64,000 nucleotides of DNA from Ilyonectria destructans (GCA_020740775.1 JAHEWK010000004.1:1426001-1490000), one strand, 5' to 3'. Shown: positions 47,038-57,706, counted from the stretch's first letter. Translations and numbers: made by a program. Notes: generated by a model from the sequence alone, not told the origin.

Positions 47038-49167
47038 ATGTCTGGAGGCGAGGTCACCCCGACCCCTGGGGTTGGCGGCAGTAATGCCAGCGAGTTTGTG
47101 AGTGACTGGAAATCATCTTGGCCTGCGTCTGTGCCTCTCGTTAACCCCCCCTTTTCCAGGTCCGCAAGCTGTATCGGTATGGATGCACCGACATGCTCTG
47201 GCATGCCCTTTACTAATTGCTCCCAGAATGCTCGAGGACCCTGCGCATCAAGAAGTCGCCCGATGGGGCAAGGATGGCGATACTTTTGTGGTGGTCGAGG
47301 TATGATATTCTGGCATTTCACCCCACGTCCGTCGTGGTGCTAATGCAATGGTTCAGAACGAAAAGTTCACTCGATCAATCCTCCCCAAGCACTTCAAGCA
47401 CAGCAACATGGCCAGTTTCGTTCGTCAGCTTAACAAGTATGACTTTCATAAAGTGAGGCAGACGAACGACAGCGGCTCCTCAGCAAGCGGCGCAAACGTT
47501 GGTTAACCCCATGTCTCGTGGCAACCATGGCCCCACGCGTATTGACAATTTCAATTAGACCCTAGAGTTCAAGCATCCCAACTTCAGAGTCGGGAGCAAA
47601 GATGATCTCGACAATATTCGCCGGAAAGCGCCCGCACCCAGAAGAACTCAGGCTACGGAAGATTTCACCACAAGCCACCACATTAGTGTCTTGACCGAAC
47701 AGCTCACGGCAACACAACAGCAGGTGCAGCAACTCCAGGAATTGTTCACCGAGGTCTCTCAGACAAACCGACTGCTTGTCAATGAGGTGTTGACGCTTCA
47801 AAAGATGCTGAACGCTCAGAAGCAATCCCAGCATGAGATGCTCAACTTCATGTCATCAAGCGACAGGAACAACCGCCACCAGCAGTCGATGCATCTCAGC
47901 GTCGGTACCTCACCATTGGATGGAGATGAGTCGGCGCCCGAGCTTCGACGGGCTCGGGAGCTTCTGTCTAGCGTGACTCCTGACTCTATTGCGGACCGAG
48001 AGCTGGAACGCCTCCAAGGCGTTTACGGATCACCCGCCGACTCGGCGGTCGTGATTCCCCAGGCCTCGATGCCCATGATGCATGATCCGATGAACGACAT
48101 TAACCGATACCCTGTGTACCCAGTAGGCCAGACTGTCGGCATCGACCCCTTCCACTCCGACCACATCCATAAGATCCCCTATGCCATGCCGAACGACTCA
48201 AGTGCTGGTGCCATGCAGGAGCTGCCCACTCCCCAGCCGATCAACACCGCAGCCGCCGCACCGGCAAGCTCCAACTCTTCTTCCAACAACACCTCGGCAC
48301 TCTTGTGGGGAGCCAGGAAGCCAAGAATCTTCCTTGTCGAAGATGACCCGACTTGCTCAAAGATTGGTATCAAGTTCCTGAAGTCCATGGGATGTGAAGT
48401 TGAACATGCTGTGAGTGACTTCGTACTTTTGGGTAATTGTTTCCGCGCCGTGACTAACTGGGTATTTTGTAGCAAAACGGTGCGGAAGCCTATAGCCGGA
48501 TTACGAGTGTTGGCCGGGATCATTTCGATATGATCTTCATGGATATTATCATGCCCAGGTTAGATGGTGTCTCGACAACCATGTACATTCGCCAGGATTG
48601 CCCCTCCATTCCCATTGTCGCCATGACATCCAACATCCGATCAGATGAAGTACACTGCTACTTTGAGCACGGTAAGTACTGTTTAATTGGCGATAAGGAA
48701 CGGAAAGCTAATTTCAAATAGGCATGAACGGAGTATTGGCCAAACCATTCACCAAGAGCGGTATGCTCAAGATCGTAGAGAACCACCTGAGCTACCTCCT
48801 CAAGAACTATGACCCGGCCACTCAGCAAGAATCCGGGTCAGGTTACGTGGTCGGTGGCGCGGGCTACATGAACCCACCTGGTAGCCTGAACACATCCGGG
48901 ACCACCACCTTCAAGTTTGAGACGACTCCCACTCCTCCGGCAACAGGCTCGACCTGGTCACCTGGACAGATGCCACAGGCATCTCCCATGACCGCCGGAA
49001 TGGACCAAGGGTACGGTATGGTAAACGGAACGGGCCAGTATGGCATGACTCCCACCAGCGCGACGCGAGCCACATTCCCTGGAGGCGTTTCTCAACCCCA
49101 GGCGAACACCCAGGGACGTTTGGATAACCAAAGTCCCCCGGAAAAGCGACAGCGCACCTATGCGTGA
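47038..49167 (+). CDS. SKN7: SKN7-type HSF-domain response regulator
   Basis: Seven exons: 47038-47097, 47160-47176, 47227-47299, 47357-47497, 47559-48410, 48473-48671 and 48722-49167; about 595 residues. Exons 1-4 build an HSF-type DNA-binding domain ([55 protein letters not shown], then EFKHPNF). A Gln-rich coiled coil follows ([20 protein letters not shown]). The receiver domain begins at about residue 350 ([20 protein letters not shown]), with the phosphorylated Asp at about residue 405 in [13 protein letters not shown] and the conserved Thr and Lys in IVAMTSN and VLAKPF. SKN7 receives phosphate from the hybrid-kinase/Ypd1 relay and controls oxidative, osmotic and cell-wall stress genes in the nucleus. 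The exon 4/5 junction is uncertain: an alternative (47501/47566) gives NVEFKHP instead of NTLEFKHP. Confidence 0.93.
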
Positions 49168-51264
49168 CGAGGCTGGAAGATGGCATCGTCCAGTCTTTGT
49201 TGATTTAAACCGTTGACTAGGTCATTCATTTGGAGTGTGGCGTTCATGGTGGGATGGCATGGGCCATAACCTCTCTCGCTGGGCCAGCGGAGTTTCCGTG
49301 GGATTCTTGTATACGATTCGGGAGAGGGTTTAATTCGATTCATAACGGTGGCATTGGCCAGGAGGGGAGAGGGAAATGACTGGGAAAGCATGTTCCTGAC
49401 GGCTGAGGTCTGGCGGCGCGCAGGGTCTGATTTTTCTGGCATACTTGATGAAACTGTTTGATACCTGAGCATAATATCATTATCACTTGGGCGCCGCGTT
49501 CGCCCGGCATATCCGAGAAAACATTTTCAATTTTCAAGACCGTCCGAAAGCGAGAGGGTGTGTATGTTTTTTTTTCGGTTGATGAGGTTTACGTTGCGAC
49601 TCGGCATAGGTTCGGAATCGGGATTCGAGGACGGAACTGTCGACTTTGGAGAGGATTACTGAGCTTCACAAGACGATGATGTGGCTAGTAGGAAAACACA
49701 ATGAGCAACAGATTAACGAAGAAAGAGAAAGCACCGGCAAGGGCGGAGGCCGCAAGATATAGGCGTCTCGGCGTGCCGGGTGTGGCACAGGAGGTGCAGG
49801 TCGATGGAGTTCTGGACCGTTGAAATGGTGGGGTCGGCGGTGGGGATTTAAGCCGGACGTTGAGACTCCGGATTGCAGAAGATTCGCTTGGCTGACGGTC
49901 AGGACGTTTGTTTGGACGACTCTTCGGATGGGAGGCAGATGACCGGGGCTTAGGTGCGGTTGTACGAACAGGGGGGGATTGGGAGTTGACGGTGATGGAC
50001 TGGGCTAGAACCTTTGGGTTACGGGCGTACGCGCGTAGAGCAAACTCACCCAAAGAAGAGTGTCGGTGATTGGGCTCGGGGGTACGAGGGACGGTTACAC
50101 ATTGGATCCGGTGTCTTTCGTTTCGCTATTGCCTTTATTGTTGCAGTAGCACGGACGAGACGTTGTGAGGCCGTCAGCACTACAAAGGAACTTGCTGGGA
50201 TGGCCGTGGGATGGTTATTGTGCGGCTAATAGGGATTGATGGTACGGAGTCTTAACTCCGTGCGGACAAACGGTTGTTTGAGGGATTGAGATGGTTGATC
50301 GGGCGGCGAAATGAACTTGATCGACTTTGAGATGGGGGTTGATTTCAGCCGTCTTAATTTACGAGAGGCTTGTCAACCTCCCAGTAAGTATCCCTCGCTG
50401 GGGTGCTTGACGGAAGTCTCGCGTAACCCGGTCGAGACTTCGCAAGCCGATGAACTAGCTCCTATTTAAGGTTACTCAAAGACTTGGTTCCGTCCATTTG
50501 TCTTCCCCCTTCCCGTGCGGCCGCGTCGTGCCGTTGGATGGATGCATGGGCAACCAGTTGTTGCACGGCCGAGGCTGCGCGCATGCCAGCCGCATAAAAC
50601 GTGTCACCCACTCGCGCAGTATCGCGCAGTACCGTGCAGCCACAACAGGGCTTGTGAAAACGCCCCCGGGACGCCTAGATGGGATGCGGCCGAAAAGTTC
50701 GCTGCAGTGCGGAATTCAATCGCGGTTCGGAACTTTTGTTCGCATTAACGGGACTCGGGTGGGACGGTGATTAAAGGGAGGTAGGGTATCATCTGCAGGG
50801 GGGGCTAGTATCTACTCAGCCCTGTGGTCCGTACGTCGAGACTCTCCTATGTAGGTAGATGCTGTTGATACCTGGTGGGGAAACCTGATTGATGAGTTGG
50901 CTTGAGCGAGGAGATTCGGTTGGGTCGGGCCTTTGGCGTAAAATTCTCTTGGCTTTCGAACCGTATTACTTGGTGTTTGTGAAATTGGGTTGGCTTATGA
51001 AGATGGAGCGAGGGATGCACTATCATGCCCTATCGAGTGCCCGTTCCCATTTCGCTCGGCGGCAGGGAAGAGCCCGCGAAGGACTCAAGAGACGGTCTTT
51101 GTCGATTCCAGTCCCTTGGCCCTGGCCTGGTTGCCGGTGGTTCGCCATCTTCCCTTCCAGCCGATGCAGCTTCAAGCTGAGACAAAGCCACGGCAGGGTT
51201 GAAGGATTAACATGTTAAACAGGAGTAATAAATGATATCTGCCACCGTTAGCCTAGATTGGAAG
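49168..51264. other. 2.1-kb intergenic region
   Basis: The first part is SKN7 3' UTR. A 122-codon minus-strand frame at 49685-50053 ends in a hydrophobic stretch but is otherwise Pro/Ser/Arg-rich and low complexity; it is listed separately at low confidence. No other gene is supported. Confidence 0.45.
49685..50053 (-). CDS. Candidate small protein with C-terminal membrane segment
   Basis: A 122-codon frame with a basic Pro/Ser-rich body and a terminal hydrophobic segment (LYLAASALAGAFSFFVNLLL) that ends almost at the stop, as in tail-anchored proteins. No homologue or supporting introns are seen. The body composition could equally be a chance frame in GC-rich DNA. Confidence 0.2.
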   Translation of the reverse strand: MGEFALRAYARNPKVLAQSITVNSQSPPVRTTAPKPRSSASHPKSRPNKRPDRQPSESSAIRSLNVRLKSPPPTPPFQRSRTPSTCTSCATPGTPRRLYLAASALAGAFSFFVNLLLIVFSY

Positions 51265-51269
51265 AGGAC

Positions 51270-51640
51270 GATTCAGAAGCGAAAAGATCCAGGACAAGAA
51301 AGTCGTCACGCCTGCAGAGGAGAATCAGGGTGGGTCGTCATCCAAGCGACCATCTCGTCGTCGTCGTCGTCGTACTATCGACTCTGAGAACGAGAAGACC
51401 GCTGAGAGGTTACGCTGGTAAGAGTACCATTGAATGATGGCGTTGCTCTCTATCCAAGTCACAGACGTATGGTCTTTCGGAATGATGCCTTCAGGGCAAA
51501 ACAGAAGAGCAGAGAATCGTCAGCAACGTACTTTATTGCGACACATGGAGGACGTGTGGTCCTAGTTAATTAGCTACTCTGGTTCGTGAGACAATTATTC
51601 AATTTCTCAATGGGTTTAATTACCAGCCTGGTGGTGATTG
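51270..51640 (+). pseudogene. Relic of a paralogue of the 16.9-kb orphan gene (C-terminus and 3' UTR)
   Basis: It aligns by eye with 17.69-18.10 kb over the C-terminal codons (EKIQDKKVVTPAEENQGGSS versus EKIETHEVGTPAKEQGGSSS), the end of the frame (both finish AGxK-ST-E-stop before TGATGG) and the 3' flank (AAGTCACAGAC, ACTCTGGTT, CAATTTCT, GGGTTTAAT-type matches). Here the codon that is TGA in the other copy is CGA, and an Arg-rich run follows (CGT repeats). Everything upstream of about 51270 is unrelated, so the start, introns and most of the protein are missing. A one-base frame shift precedes the final residues. Confidence 0.7.
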
Positions 51641-52237
51641 TTACCGTCCATAGAATGGCAACGAAGGATAATGGAAAACGCCGTTCCTGGCAAGACAGTT
51701 GCCATTGCCATGCACATATAACTGCACCGCGATCCTAAATATAGTTGTCAATGATGCACCTAATGAGCAGTTTGGGAAATGTAATTTTTAATCAGACTAA
51801 TTTTATGTATTTATTTGTGGTGAGTATCTTTCTGACGTTATTTATTAGATTAGATTTATTGAGGATCGTAAGCTTTTGACCTAGGGGACGTTTTTGAGTC
51901 CCTCTTAGTAGGCCGGACTAGTTGGACGACCCTCCAAGCGCTAAAATTGCAGTGCATTTGTGGTTATTGTCTGAGTGTGGAACCCCCAAGGCCGTTCAAC
52001 CACCCCCCGAAGGGCTAAAATTGCAGTGCATGGCCGGGGCGGTGGAGGAAAGCGCGCAGGTACGTACCACGGCACCTCCCAAAATGCGCTTTACGCGAAA
52101 CACGCGTCTTAACGCGCTCCGTCCCGCTTCCACTTTGAACCTCCCACTGTCCATCACTACGACAACCAGCAATTCCAAGTCCATCTGCGCACACTGGACC
52201 TTCGCAGGCAGACACCTCTACGATATCCCACGGCACG
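51641..52237. other. Intergenic; AT-rich block and primase promoter
   Basis: 51770-51875 is AT-rich (TTATTTATT-type strings) and lies just downstream of the relic, as similar AT blocks lie downstream of the related gene at 18.2 kb. The last 200 bp is the primase promoter with ACGCG sites. A direct repeat GGGCTAAAATTGCAGTGCAT-like occurs at about 51939-51958 and 52012-52031. Confidence 0.5.
52093..52116 (+). promoter_or_regulatory. Cluster of MluI cell-cycle-box-like sites upstream of primase
   Basis: ACGCGAAA (52093-52100), ACGCGT (52102-52107) and AACGCG (52111-52116) lie within 25 bp, about 120-145 bp upstream of the primase ATG. ACGCGT is the MBF (Mbp1/Swi6) site and ACGCGAAA resembles the SBF site in yeasts; both drive G1/S genes, and DNA primase is a classic target. 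Function here is inferred. Confidence 0.55.
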
Positions 52238-53893
52238 ATGCCCCATTCCATCACCCCGGAAGCCATGTCATCCCCAAATACCGTTAAAGACGAGCCAACT
52301 GAGGAGACGGCCATCTCCAACGAGGTAGCACCGGCGCCCGCTGCCGATGTCGACATGGCCGGCGCCGAGGAGAACGCCGAGGAGAGCAAGGAAGATAGCA
52401 AAAAGGACATCAAGAAGCTGGAGGATCTGTTCGACGATGACGACTCGGATGACGAGTTTCCCAGTTCTGCGCCTGTCCAACCGAGCTCACAGGTGGCACC
52501 TCCGTAAGGTGCTGGATCCTGAAGCAGCCGCAGATGTACTAACTGGTGTGATAGCGGAGTGACGTCGAATGCGTCCGACCCCGAAGTTATGCGCAGTTTC
52601 TACCAGCGTCTATTCCCCTGGCGGTACCTGTTCCAGTGGCTCAACCACAGCCCGACGCCCACCAACGACTTTGCCAACCGAGAGTTTGCCTTGACCCTCC
52701 AGAACGACGCCTACCTTCGATACCAATCCTTCACGACTGCTGACCTGTATGTGACCCCGAAGCCTCTCTATCCGCCTTGCTCACATGCTGTAGCCTCCGC
52801 AAAGACGTTCTTCGTCTGATGCCCTCCCGTTTCGAAATCGGCCCCGTCTACTCTGCCAACCCCCGCGATCGCAAGACCGTCAAGATTAAGCCAATCGCCA
52901 AGGAGCTGTGCTTCGATATCGATTTGACAGATTACGACGATGTGCGAACATGCTGTTCCAAGGCAAATATTTGCATCAAGTGCTGGCAGTTCATGACAAT
53001 GGCAATCAAGGTTGTCGACGCCGCCCTGCGCGAGGACTTTGGCTTCAAGCACATCATGTGGGTGTACTCCGGCCGAAGAGGTGCCCACGCCTGGGTGTGC
53101 GACAAGAAGGTGCGGAGTATGGATGATCAGAAGAGGAGGGCCATTGCTGGTTATCTGGAAACCGTGAAAGGAGGTGCTCAGAGCGGCAAGAAGGTCAACC
53201 TGAGGAGACCATTGCACCCTCATCTGGCGTAAGCATACACTGTACCACCGCATTTTGACAATTCTAACACCTCTCAGCCGAAGCCTCGAGATCCTAAAGG
53301 ACCATTTCCAAGACGACGTCCTAGCGGCACAAGACCCCTGGGAGAGTTCTGAACAGGCTGAGAAGCTTCTGCAACTCTTGCCGGACCGCAACCTCAACGA
53401 GGCTCTTCGCAGGAAATGGGATGCTGCCCCTGGTCGCGCCTCTACTTCAAAATGGGCCGACATTGACGCCATGGCTAAGACGGGTGCCAGCAAGAACCTC
53501 GATGCCAGGGCTCTCTTGGAAGCTAAGCAGGATATTGTCCTGGAGTACACGTACCCAAGACTCGATATCGAGGTCAGCAAGAAGTTGAACCATTTGCTCA
53601 AGAGCCCCTTCGTTGTGCACCCCGGCACTGGACGGGTGTGTGTGCCAATCAACACCAAGCATCTTGAAGATTTTGACCCTTTCGAGGTCCCAACGGTGCA
53701 AGGACTCCTGGAAGAGATTGACGCGTGGAAAGATGATGGCGAGGAAGAGAGTGCCAAGAACCTGTCTGATTGGGAGAAAACAAGTCTGAAGCCGTACATT
53801 GACCAGTTTAGGTTGTTTGTGAACGGCTTGATGAAGGACGAGAGGGATGTGAGGGTGAAGAGAGAGAGGGAAGAGGACTCAATGGAGTTTTGA
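52238..53893 (+). CDS. PRI1: DNA primase small (catalytic) subunit
   Basis: Exons 52238-52503, 52555-52746, 52794-53228 and 53278-53893; introns of 47-51 bp; 502 residues. An acidic fungal N-terminal extension precedes the family start (VMRSFYQRLFPWRYLFQWLN). The catalytic Asp pair sits at about D194 and D196 in ELCFDIDLTDYDD, a Cys-rich zinc motif follows (CCSKANICIKCW), then WVYSGRRGAHAWVCD with the conserved SGRRG-H and KVNLRRPLHPHL. The C-terminal region (DIEVSKKLNHLLKSPFVVHP, GRVCVPI) is typical of Pri1. The enzyme makes RNA primers within the Pol alpha-primase complex in the nucleus. A second start at 52265 would remove nine residues. MluI-box-like sites lie just upstream, and the 3' end converges on TRM10 with 89 bp between. 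Confidence 0.95.
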
Positions 53894-53982
53894 GACGTAA
53901 TGAATGGTTTAAGAGTCATGACACTATACATAAACTTGGTATCTGGGTGTAATTGGTTGGCGTATTTGGCATAATACAGGTT

Positions 53983-55179
53983 CTATGAGTTTACAGTGGC
54001 CTCTCCTTCAGTCACGGCCTTGGGGGCTGTATCGCCTTTGGCACCCTCTGCGCCGTTCGCTTCCTCGGCATCCTCGTCCTCGGCCGCTTGCTCTTCTTCC
54101 TCCTCGTCCTCGGCACCATCCTGCTGCCGCAAGTGGCCGCCCTTGCGCTTGGGAATGACGCTGAGGAACGCATCTCCCCAGTTCTCATACTCGAGCCACT
54201 TGAGCATAATTTCGACGACGTGGTTCGTCGCGAGCACCGTCCGGCTCTGCATCACCATGTACTCGCCAATGGGGAGCCGTGCAGTTCGAATGCCTAGCTC
54301 GCGGGCGCGCTTGTAGCAGAGGCCCTTTTCGCGGTTCTTGTCGACGAGCCCGCCGATGACGTAGCTTGTGTTGGGCTCGAGTCGGTCGAGGGTGTAGGGT
54401 GAGTCTGATGAGAGGTAGACGATGTCTTTATATTCCTCCTTTGGCTCTGGCTCTGGCTCGACCATGGGGAAGGGGTCTCTTTCGTCTCGGATCCACGGGA
54501 CGCTTTGGTCGAGGCTCTTTTGTAGGGGCTCGATCATTGTTCCTCCCCTGGTCTGCATCTTCTCCCTCGCCTTCACCGCGCACTCAATGAAGTCGCCCTC
54601 CAGAAACTCAATGCCCTTCCAGTTCTTGTGCTTGTCCTCGAGGACGTCCCGGAACCGCGTGGCCAGCTTCCCACTCCACCCGGACACCCACATGTGTGTC
54701 CGGAACGCGGCGTTCTTGTTCTCCGAGTATGACCTCGTGATCTGGGCGCCGAGGGAGACGAGCTCCTTGTCGAGCATGTAGTCCTCAAATTCGCAGTCGA
54801 AGATGAGCGAGATGGGCACGTTGACCGACGTGGGCTTCTTTGGGATATTGGCGAAGGGATCGATCCCCTGGGCGACGAGGGCGGCCCTCTCCTCACGCTT
54901 GCGAACTCGGTGGGCCTGGCGCTTTTCTTTGCGCTGCTTGCGCCGGTCTTCCAGGCCGTCTTCCCATTCCTTGTGTTTCCTCATGCGCTTCAGGGCGTTT
55001 TTGGATAGAGGCGGCTGGGGAGCATCTTCGGCCGCGGCAGTGCTAGATTCTCCCGCAGAGGGGGCCGTGGCAGGTGCGAGATCGCGAGTTTCTGATGGGG
55101 TGTTCTCCGGTTGCTGAGTAGAAGATGTGACTCCCTCCATCGGAGTTGGTGGGACGTCGCTGGGTTGGACAGATGCCAT
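53983..55179 (-). CDS. TRM10: tRNA (guanine-9-N1)-methyltransferase
   Basis: An intronless gene of 398 residues. The N-terminus is Pro/Ser/Thr-rich, followed by a Lys/Arg-rich helix (LKRMRKHKEWEDGLEDRRKQ) that contacts tRNA in the family. The SPOUT catalytic domain spans about residues 125-335: SLIFDCEFEDYMLDKELVSL, DIVYLSSDSPYTLDRLEPN, then the knot YVIGGLVDKNREKGLCYKRA with the catalytic Asp, and TARLPIGEYM. The acidic C-terminal tail (EDEEEEEQAAEDEDAEE) is common in fungal members. The enzyme methylates G9 of several tRNAs using SAM. It is divergent from the complex I gene and convergent with PRI1. Confidence 0.95.
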   Translation of the reverse strand: MASVQPSDVPPTPMEGVTSSTQQPENTPSETRDLAPATAPSAGESSTAAAEDAPQPPLSKNALKRMRKHKEWEDGLEDRRKQRKEKRQAHRVRKREERAALVAQGIDPFANIPKKPTSVNVPISLIFDCEFEDYMLDKELVSLGAQITRSYSENKNAAFRTHMWVSGWSGKLATRFRDVLEDKHKNWKGIEFLEGDFIECAVKAREKMQTRGGTMIEPLQKSLDQSVPWIRDERDPFPMVEPEPEPKEEYKDIVYLSSDSPYTLDRLEPNTSYVIGGLVDKNREKGLCYKRARELGIRTARLPIGEYMVMQSRTVLATNHVVEIMLKWLEYENWGDAFLSVIPKRKGGHLRQQDGAEDEEEEEQAAEDEDAEEANGAEGAKGDTAPKAVTEGEATVNS

Positions 55180-55778
55180 TGTGAGTTGTTGATGAGGTAC
55201 ATAAGACTAGTGCCGTTCCTGAGCCGATATTGGTGGATGTTCTATGGTAGTGGTATTCCGGAGACGAACTCACGGCCCTGACGTTCTGAATGAGTGATTC
55301 AACTAACACCTGAGATATCCGCCGATGGCCGGTTGCCTGGAGGACGGATGAAGGCTCACACTCGTGATGTTCTCGCGTCTAGACCAGGATTCTGTGATGA
55401 AATAAATTGGCCTTAAATGATAACTCGAATTGGTACTCTGGACTAGACTCAGTTGCCGAAGAAAGCTGGTGAGCTCAGTACAAATATCTGAGAAATAATC
55501 TGAGAACTGCTGCGCTTTGGTGAGAGCGTTGGTGGTGTTTTTTCTTCTTAGTGGGCTGCAGGTGGGCCGAGCAGACGGCCAGGTACGTACCAGCGACACC
55601 CGCCAAACCTTCAAAAAATTCACTCGGCGCACGTTGGCCAATGGGCGCGAGGCAATTGAATGACCAGTATCACGTGTTATAGTGGAGGCTCTCCCTCAAT
55701 CCTCCATCGCCAAAGCTTCGGCTTCCACCTCAGGATCCCAAGAACCAAACAGCTCCGTCCTCAGCCGCCGCCAACGCC
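55180..55778. promoter_or_regulatory. Shared upstream region of TRM10 and the complex I gene
   Basis: About 600 bp between divergent start codons, without a coding frame of its own. It must hold both promoters, but no individual site is convincing. Confidence 0.45.
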
Positions 55779-56572
55779 ATGGAACGCCGTACGACCCCGA
55801 GCCACGACGAGCACCACGAGGGCGAGGATGGCTTCAAGCCCTTCGACACCCTCAACGACACCGCCAAGGCTGGTATCGTCGGCGGTGCCAGTGGTCTCTT
55901 CATTGCCTCCATCCGCAATGCTCTGTCCAAGCGCAACGTCGGCGCCTTCAGCGTCTTCACCCGCGGCGCCCCCATTATCGGCCTTGCCAGTACGCTCCCC
56001 GAGTCGGCCGTGTCAATTGGAGCCTCCTGATGCTAATTGGATCGTCTAGCCGCCGCTCCCGCCGCCTACGTTTTCTTCTCACGAAGCTCGATGAACCTAC
56101 GCGAAAAGGACGATGCCTGGTCTGCGGCCTTTGGTGGTTTCATGATGGGTGCTGTTCTCGGCATGCCCTGTACGCTCTCTATTCCCTAGTCTGCGAGGGT
56201 TCACAATTCTAACACGGGATAGCACGACGAATGCCCGTTGTGGTGGGTCTCGGTTCTGGTATCGCCGTCTTCCAGGGTATGTTCTACTACCTCGGTGGCC
56301 GATTCGACACCTTCAAGAAGGAGGAGGACGAGTTCGCGCGTAAGGAGACTCTCCGAAGGACAACCCGATTGCCTATCGAGCAGACCGTCTCAGAGATTGG
56401 CGAGGGCCGAGGTAAGTCGCGCACATCATCACCCCACGCAATCGAGTTCGAGTGCTAATTTTCTACAGGAATCCAACCTCCCGGTTATGAGGAGCGACGA
56501 GCCGAGCGACTCAAGGAGAAGTACGGGTTCGAGGTCAACCCAGTTAACGCAACTGTTGAGGGCAGTCTATAA
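55779..56572 (+). CDS. Mitochondrial complex I subunit, 21.3 kDa/NDUFA11 (B14.7) type
   Basis: Exons 55779-55989, 56050-56169, 56223-56411 and 56469-56572; introns of 53-60 bp; 207 residues (about 22 kDa). It belongs to the Tim17/22/23-like membrane fold: successive Gly-rich helices AKAGIVGGASGLFIASIRNA, GAPIIGLATAAPAAYVFFS, DAWSAAFGGFMMGAVLGMP and MPVVVGLGSGIAVFQGMFYY. The hydrophilic matrix tail ends GFEVNPVNATVEGSL. This pattern and size match the fungal 21.3 kDa NADH:ubiquinone oxidoreductase subunit (NDUFA11/B14.7 family), which sits in the inner-membrane arm; a TIM-related protein is the alternative. A snoRNA host transcript begins within 170 bp of the stop, possibly inside this gene's 3' UTR. 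Confidence 0.82.
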
Positions 56573-56772
56573 GCAGCATGAAGCGCGGGCGAACGGGGGC
56601 TAAAGCGATTGTACATAACTCTTCTGGGCGGGGAAGAGCTGCTACACTAGAGAATTGGAGTTTTTGTTTGTTTCCATGTGAGGCTCTTGAACTTGTGCCA
56701 ACTCGAGCTTGGACAGAACGCATTGGCTTGCGAACAGGTATGCTTCCCTTCATCCATCCCCTCACACCATCC

Positions 56773-56848
56773 ATTCTATGATGATATTATCACGAGGCTG
56801 TTCATGATCACAATGATTAAAAAAACTCACCTATCTACATCCTGAGAT
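56773..56848 (+). ncRNA. Box C/D snoRNA, array copy 1
   Basis: Box C ATGATGA at 56778-56784 and box D CTGA at 56842-56845, with the guide segment CTCACCTATCTACAT directly upstream of D. It is the most diverged copy just after box C (TATTATC instead of TAAATC), and its terminal stem is weaker. Confidence 0.8.
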
Positions 56849-56996
56849 ATTTCCCTTGATACACGACGTACATTGGTCTTTTCTAGGTGACACTGTCGCT
56901 AACTAAGACTTAGAAGTACCTTCATTCTTGTTCTCATCAACAACCATTTCATAATTGGTCAGGTATGTATCCTACTTTTTCTTCCCCCTACTTACC

Positions 56997-57072
56997 ATTC
57001 AATGATGATAAATCACGAGGCTGTTCATGATTACAATGATTAAACAAACTCACCTATCTACATACTGAGAAT
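56997..57072 (+). ncRNA. Box C/D snoRNA, array copy 2
   Basis: Box C 57002-57008, box D 57065-57068, terminal stem ATTC/GAAT. The internal variant is CATGATTACAATGATTAAAC, with A rather than C before box D. The guide segment is the same as in the other copies. Confidence 0.82.
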
Positions 57073-57246
57073 ATTTCTCTTGATACACTGTGCTACTCGG
57101 GTCTTCTGGGTGATCGCCGCTAACTCAAGACTTAGAAAGTATATTTTTACGGCTTGTACCCAGCCACGAAATAGTTCACCACCAATGGTCAGGTATGTAC
57201 CGGTGCCCTTCCGTGTCTCTTTCTTCCCTACCACTTCGATATTCCC

Positions 57247-57322
57247 GTTCAATGATGATAAATCACGAGGCTGTTCATGATTTCAGTGATTAAAAAAACT
57301 CACCTATCTACATCCTGAGAAC
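57247..57322 (+). ncRNA. Box C/D snoRNA, array copy 3
   Basis: Box C 57252-57258, box D 57315-57318. The terminal stem is GTTC/GAAC, a compensatory change relative to ATTC/GAAT in copies 2, 4 and 5, which supports the fold. The internal variant is ATTTCAGTGATT, shared with copy 5. Confidence 0.85.
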
Positions 57323-57465
57323 ATTCCCCACACTACGTTGCGCCAAACTAGATGTGTCTTTGCCATTGTTGCTAACCAGACACAGACGGTATTTCGGTCA
57401 ATCTCACTCGATCATTGAAGAGTGTCATTATTCGTCAGGTATGTATGGCTCTCCTCACATCCCCT

Positions 57466-57541
57466 ATTCCATGATGATAAATCACGAGGCTGTTCATGAT
57501 CACAATGATTAAAAAAACTCACCTATCTACATACTGAGAAT
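57466..57541 (+). ncRNA. Box C/D snoRNA, array copy 4
   Basis: Box C 57471-57477, box D 57534-57537, terminal stem ATTC/GAAT. The internal variant is ATCACAATGATT, as in copy 1, with A before box D as in copy 2. Confidence 0.82.
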
Positions 57542-57706
57542 ATTCCCTTCCCTCCATTCTATCGCATTAATTGTGTCTTGGTGCCATGGTTGCTAACCAG
57601 ACCCAGAAGGGATTTTAGTTCAATACACGAGCATCCAAGAATTTCATGATTCATCAGGTATGTGTCTACCCGCAGCATCCTCTCCTTGCTCCCTGCCAAT
57701 ACCCCC

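Noticed and set aside
46175..47343. Long plus-strand frames of 219 and 303 codons upstream of and overlapping SKN7
   Set aside because: They read the C/T-rich leader and run through SKN7 introns in the wrong frame.
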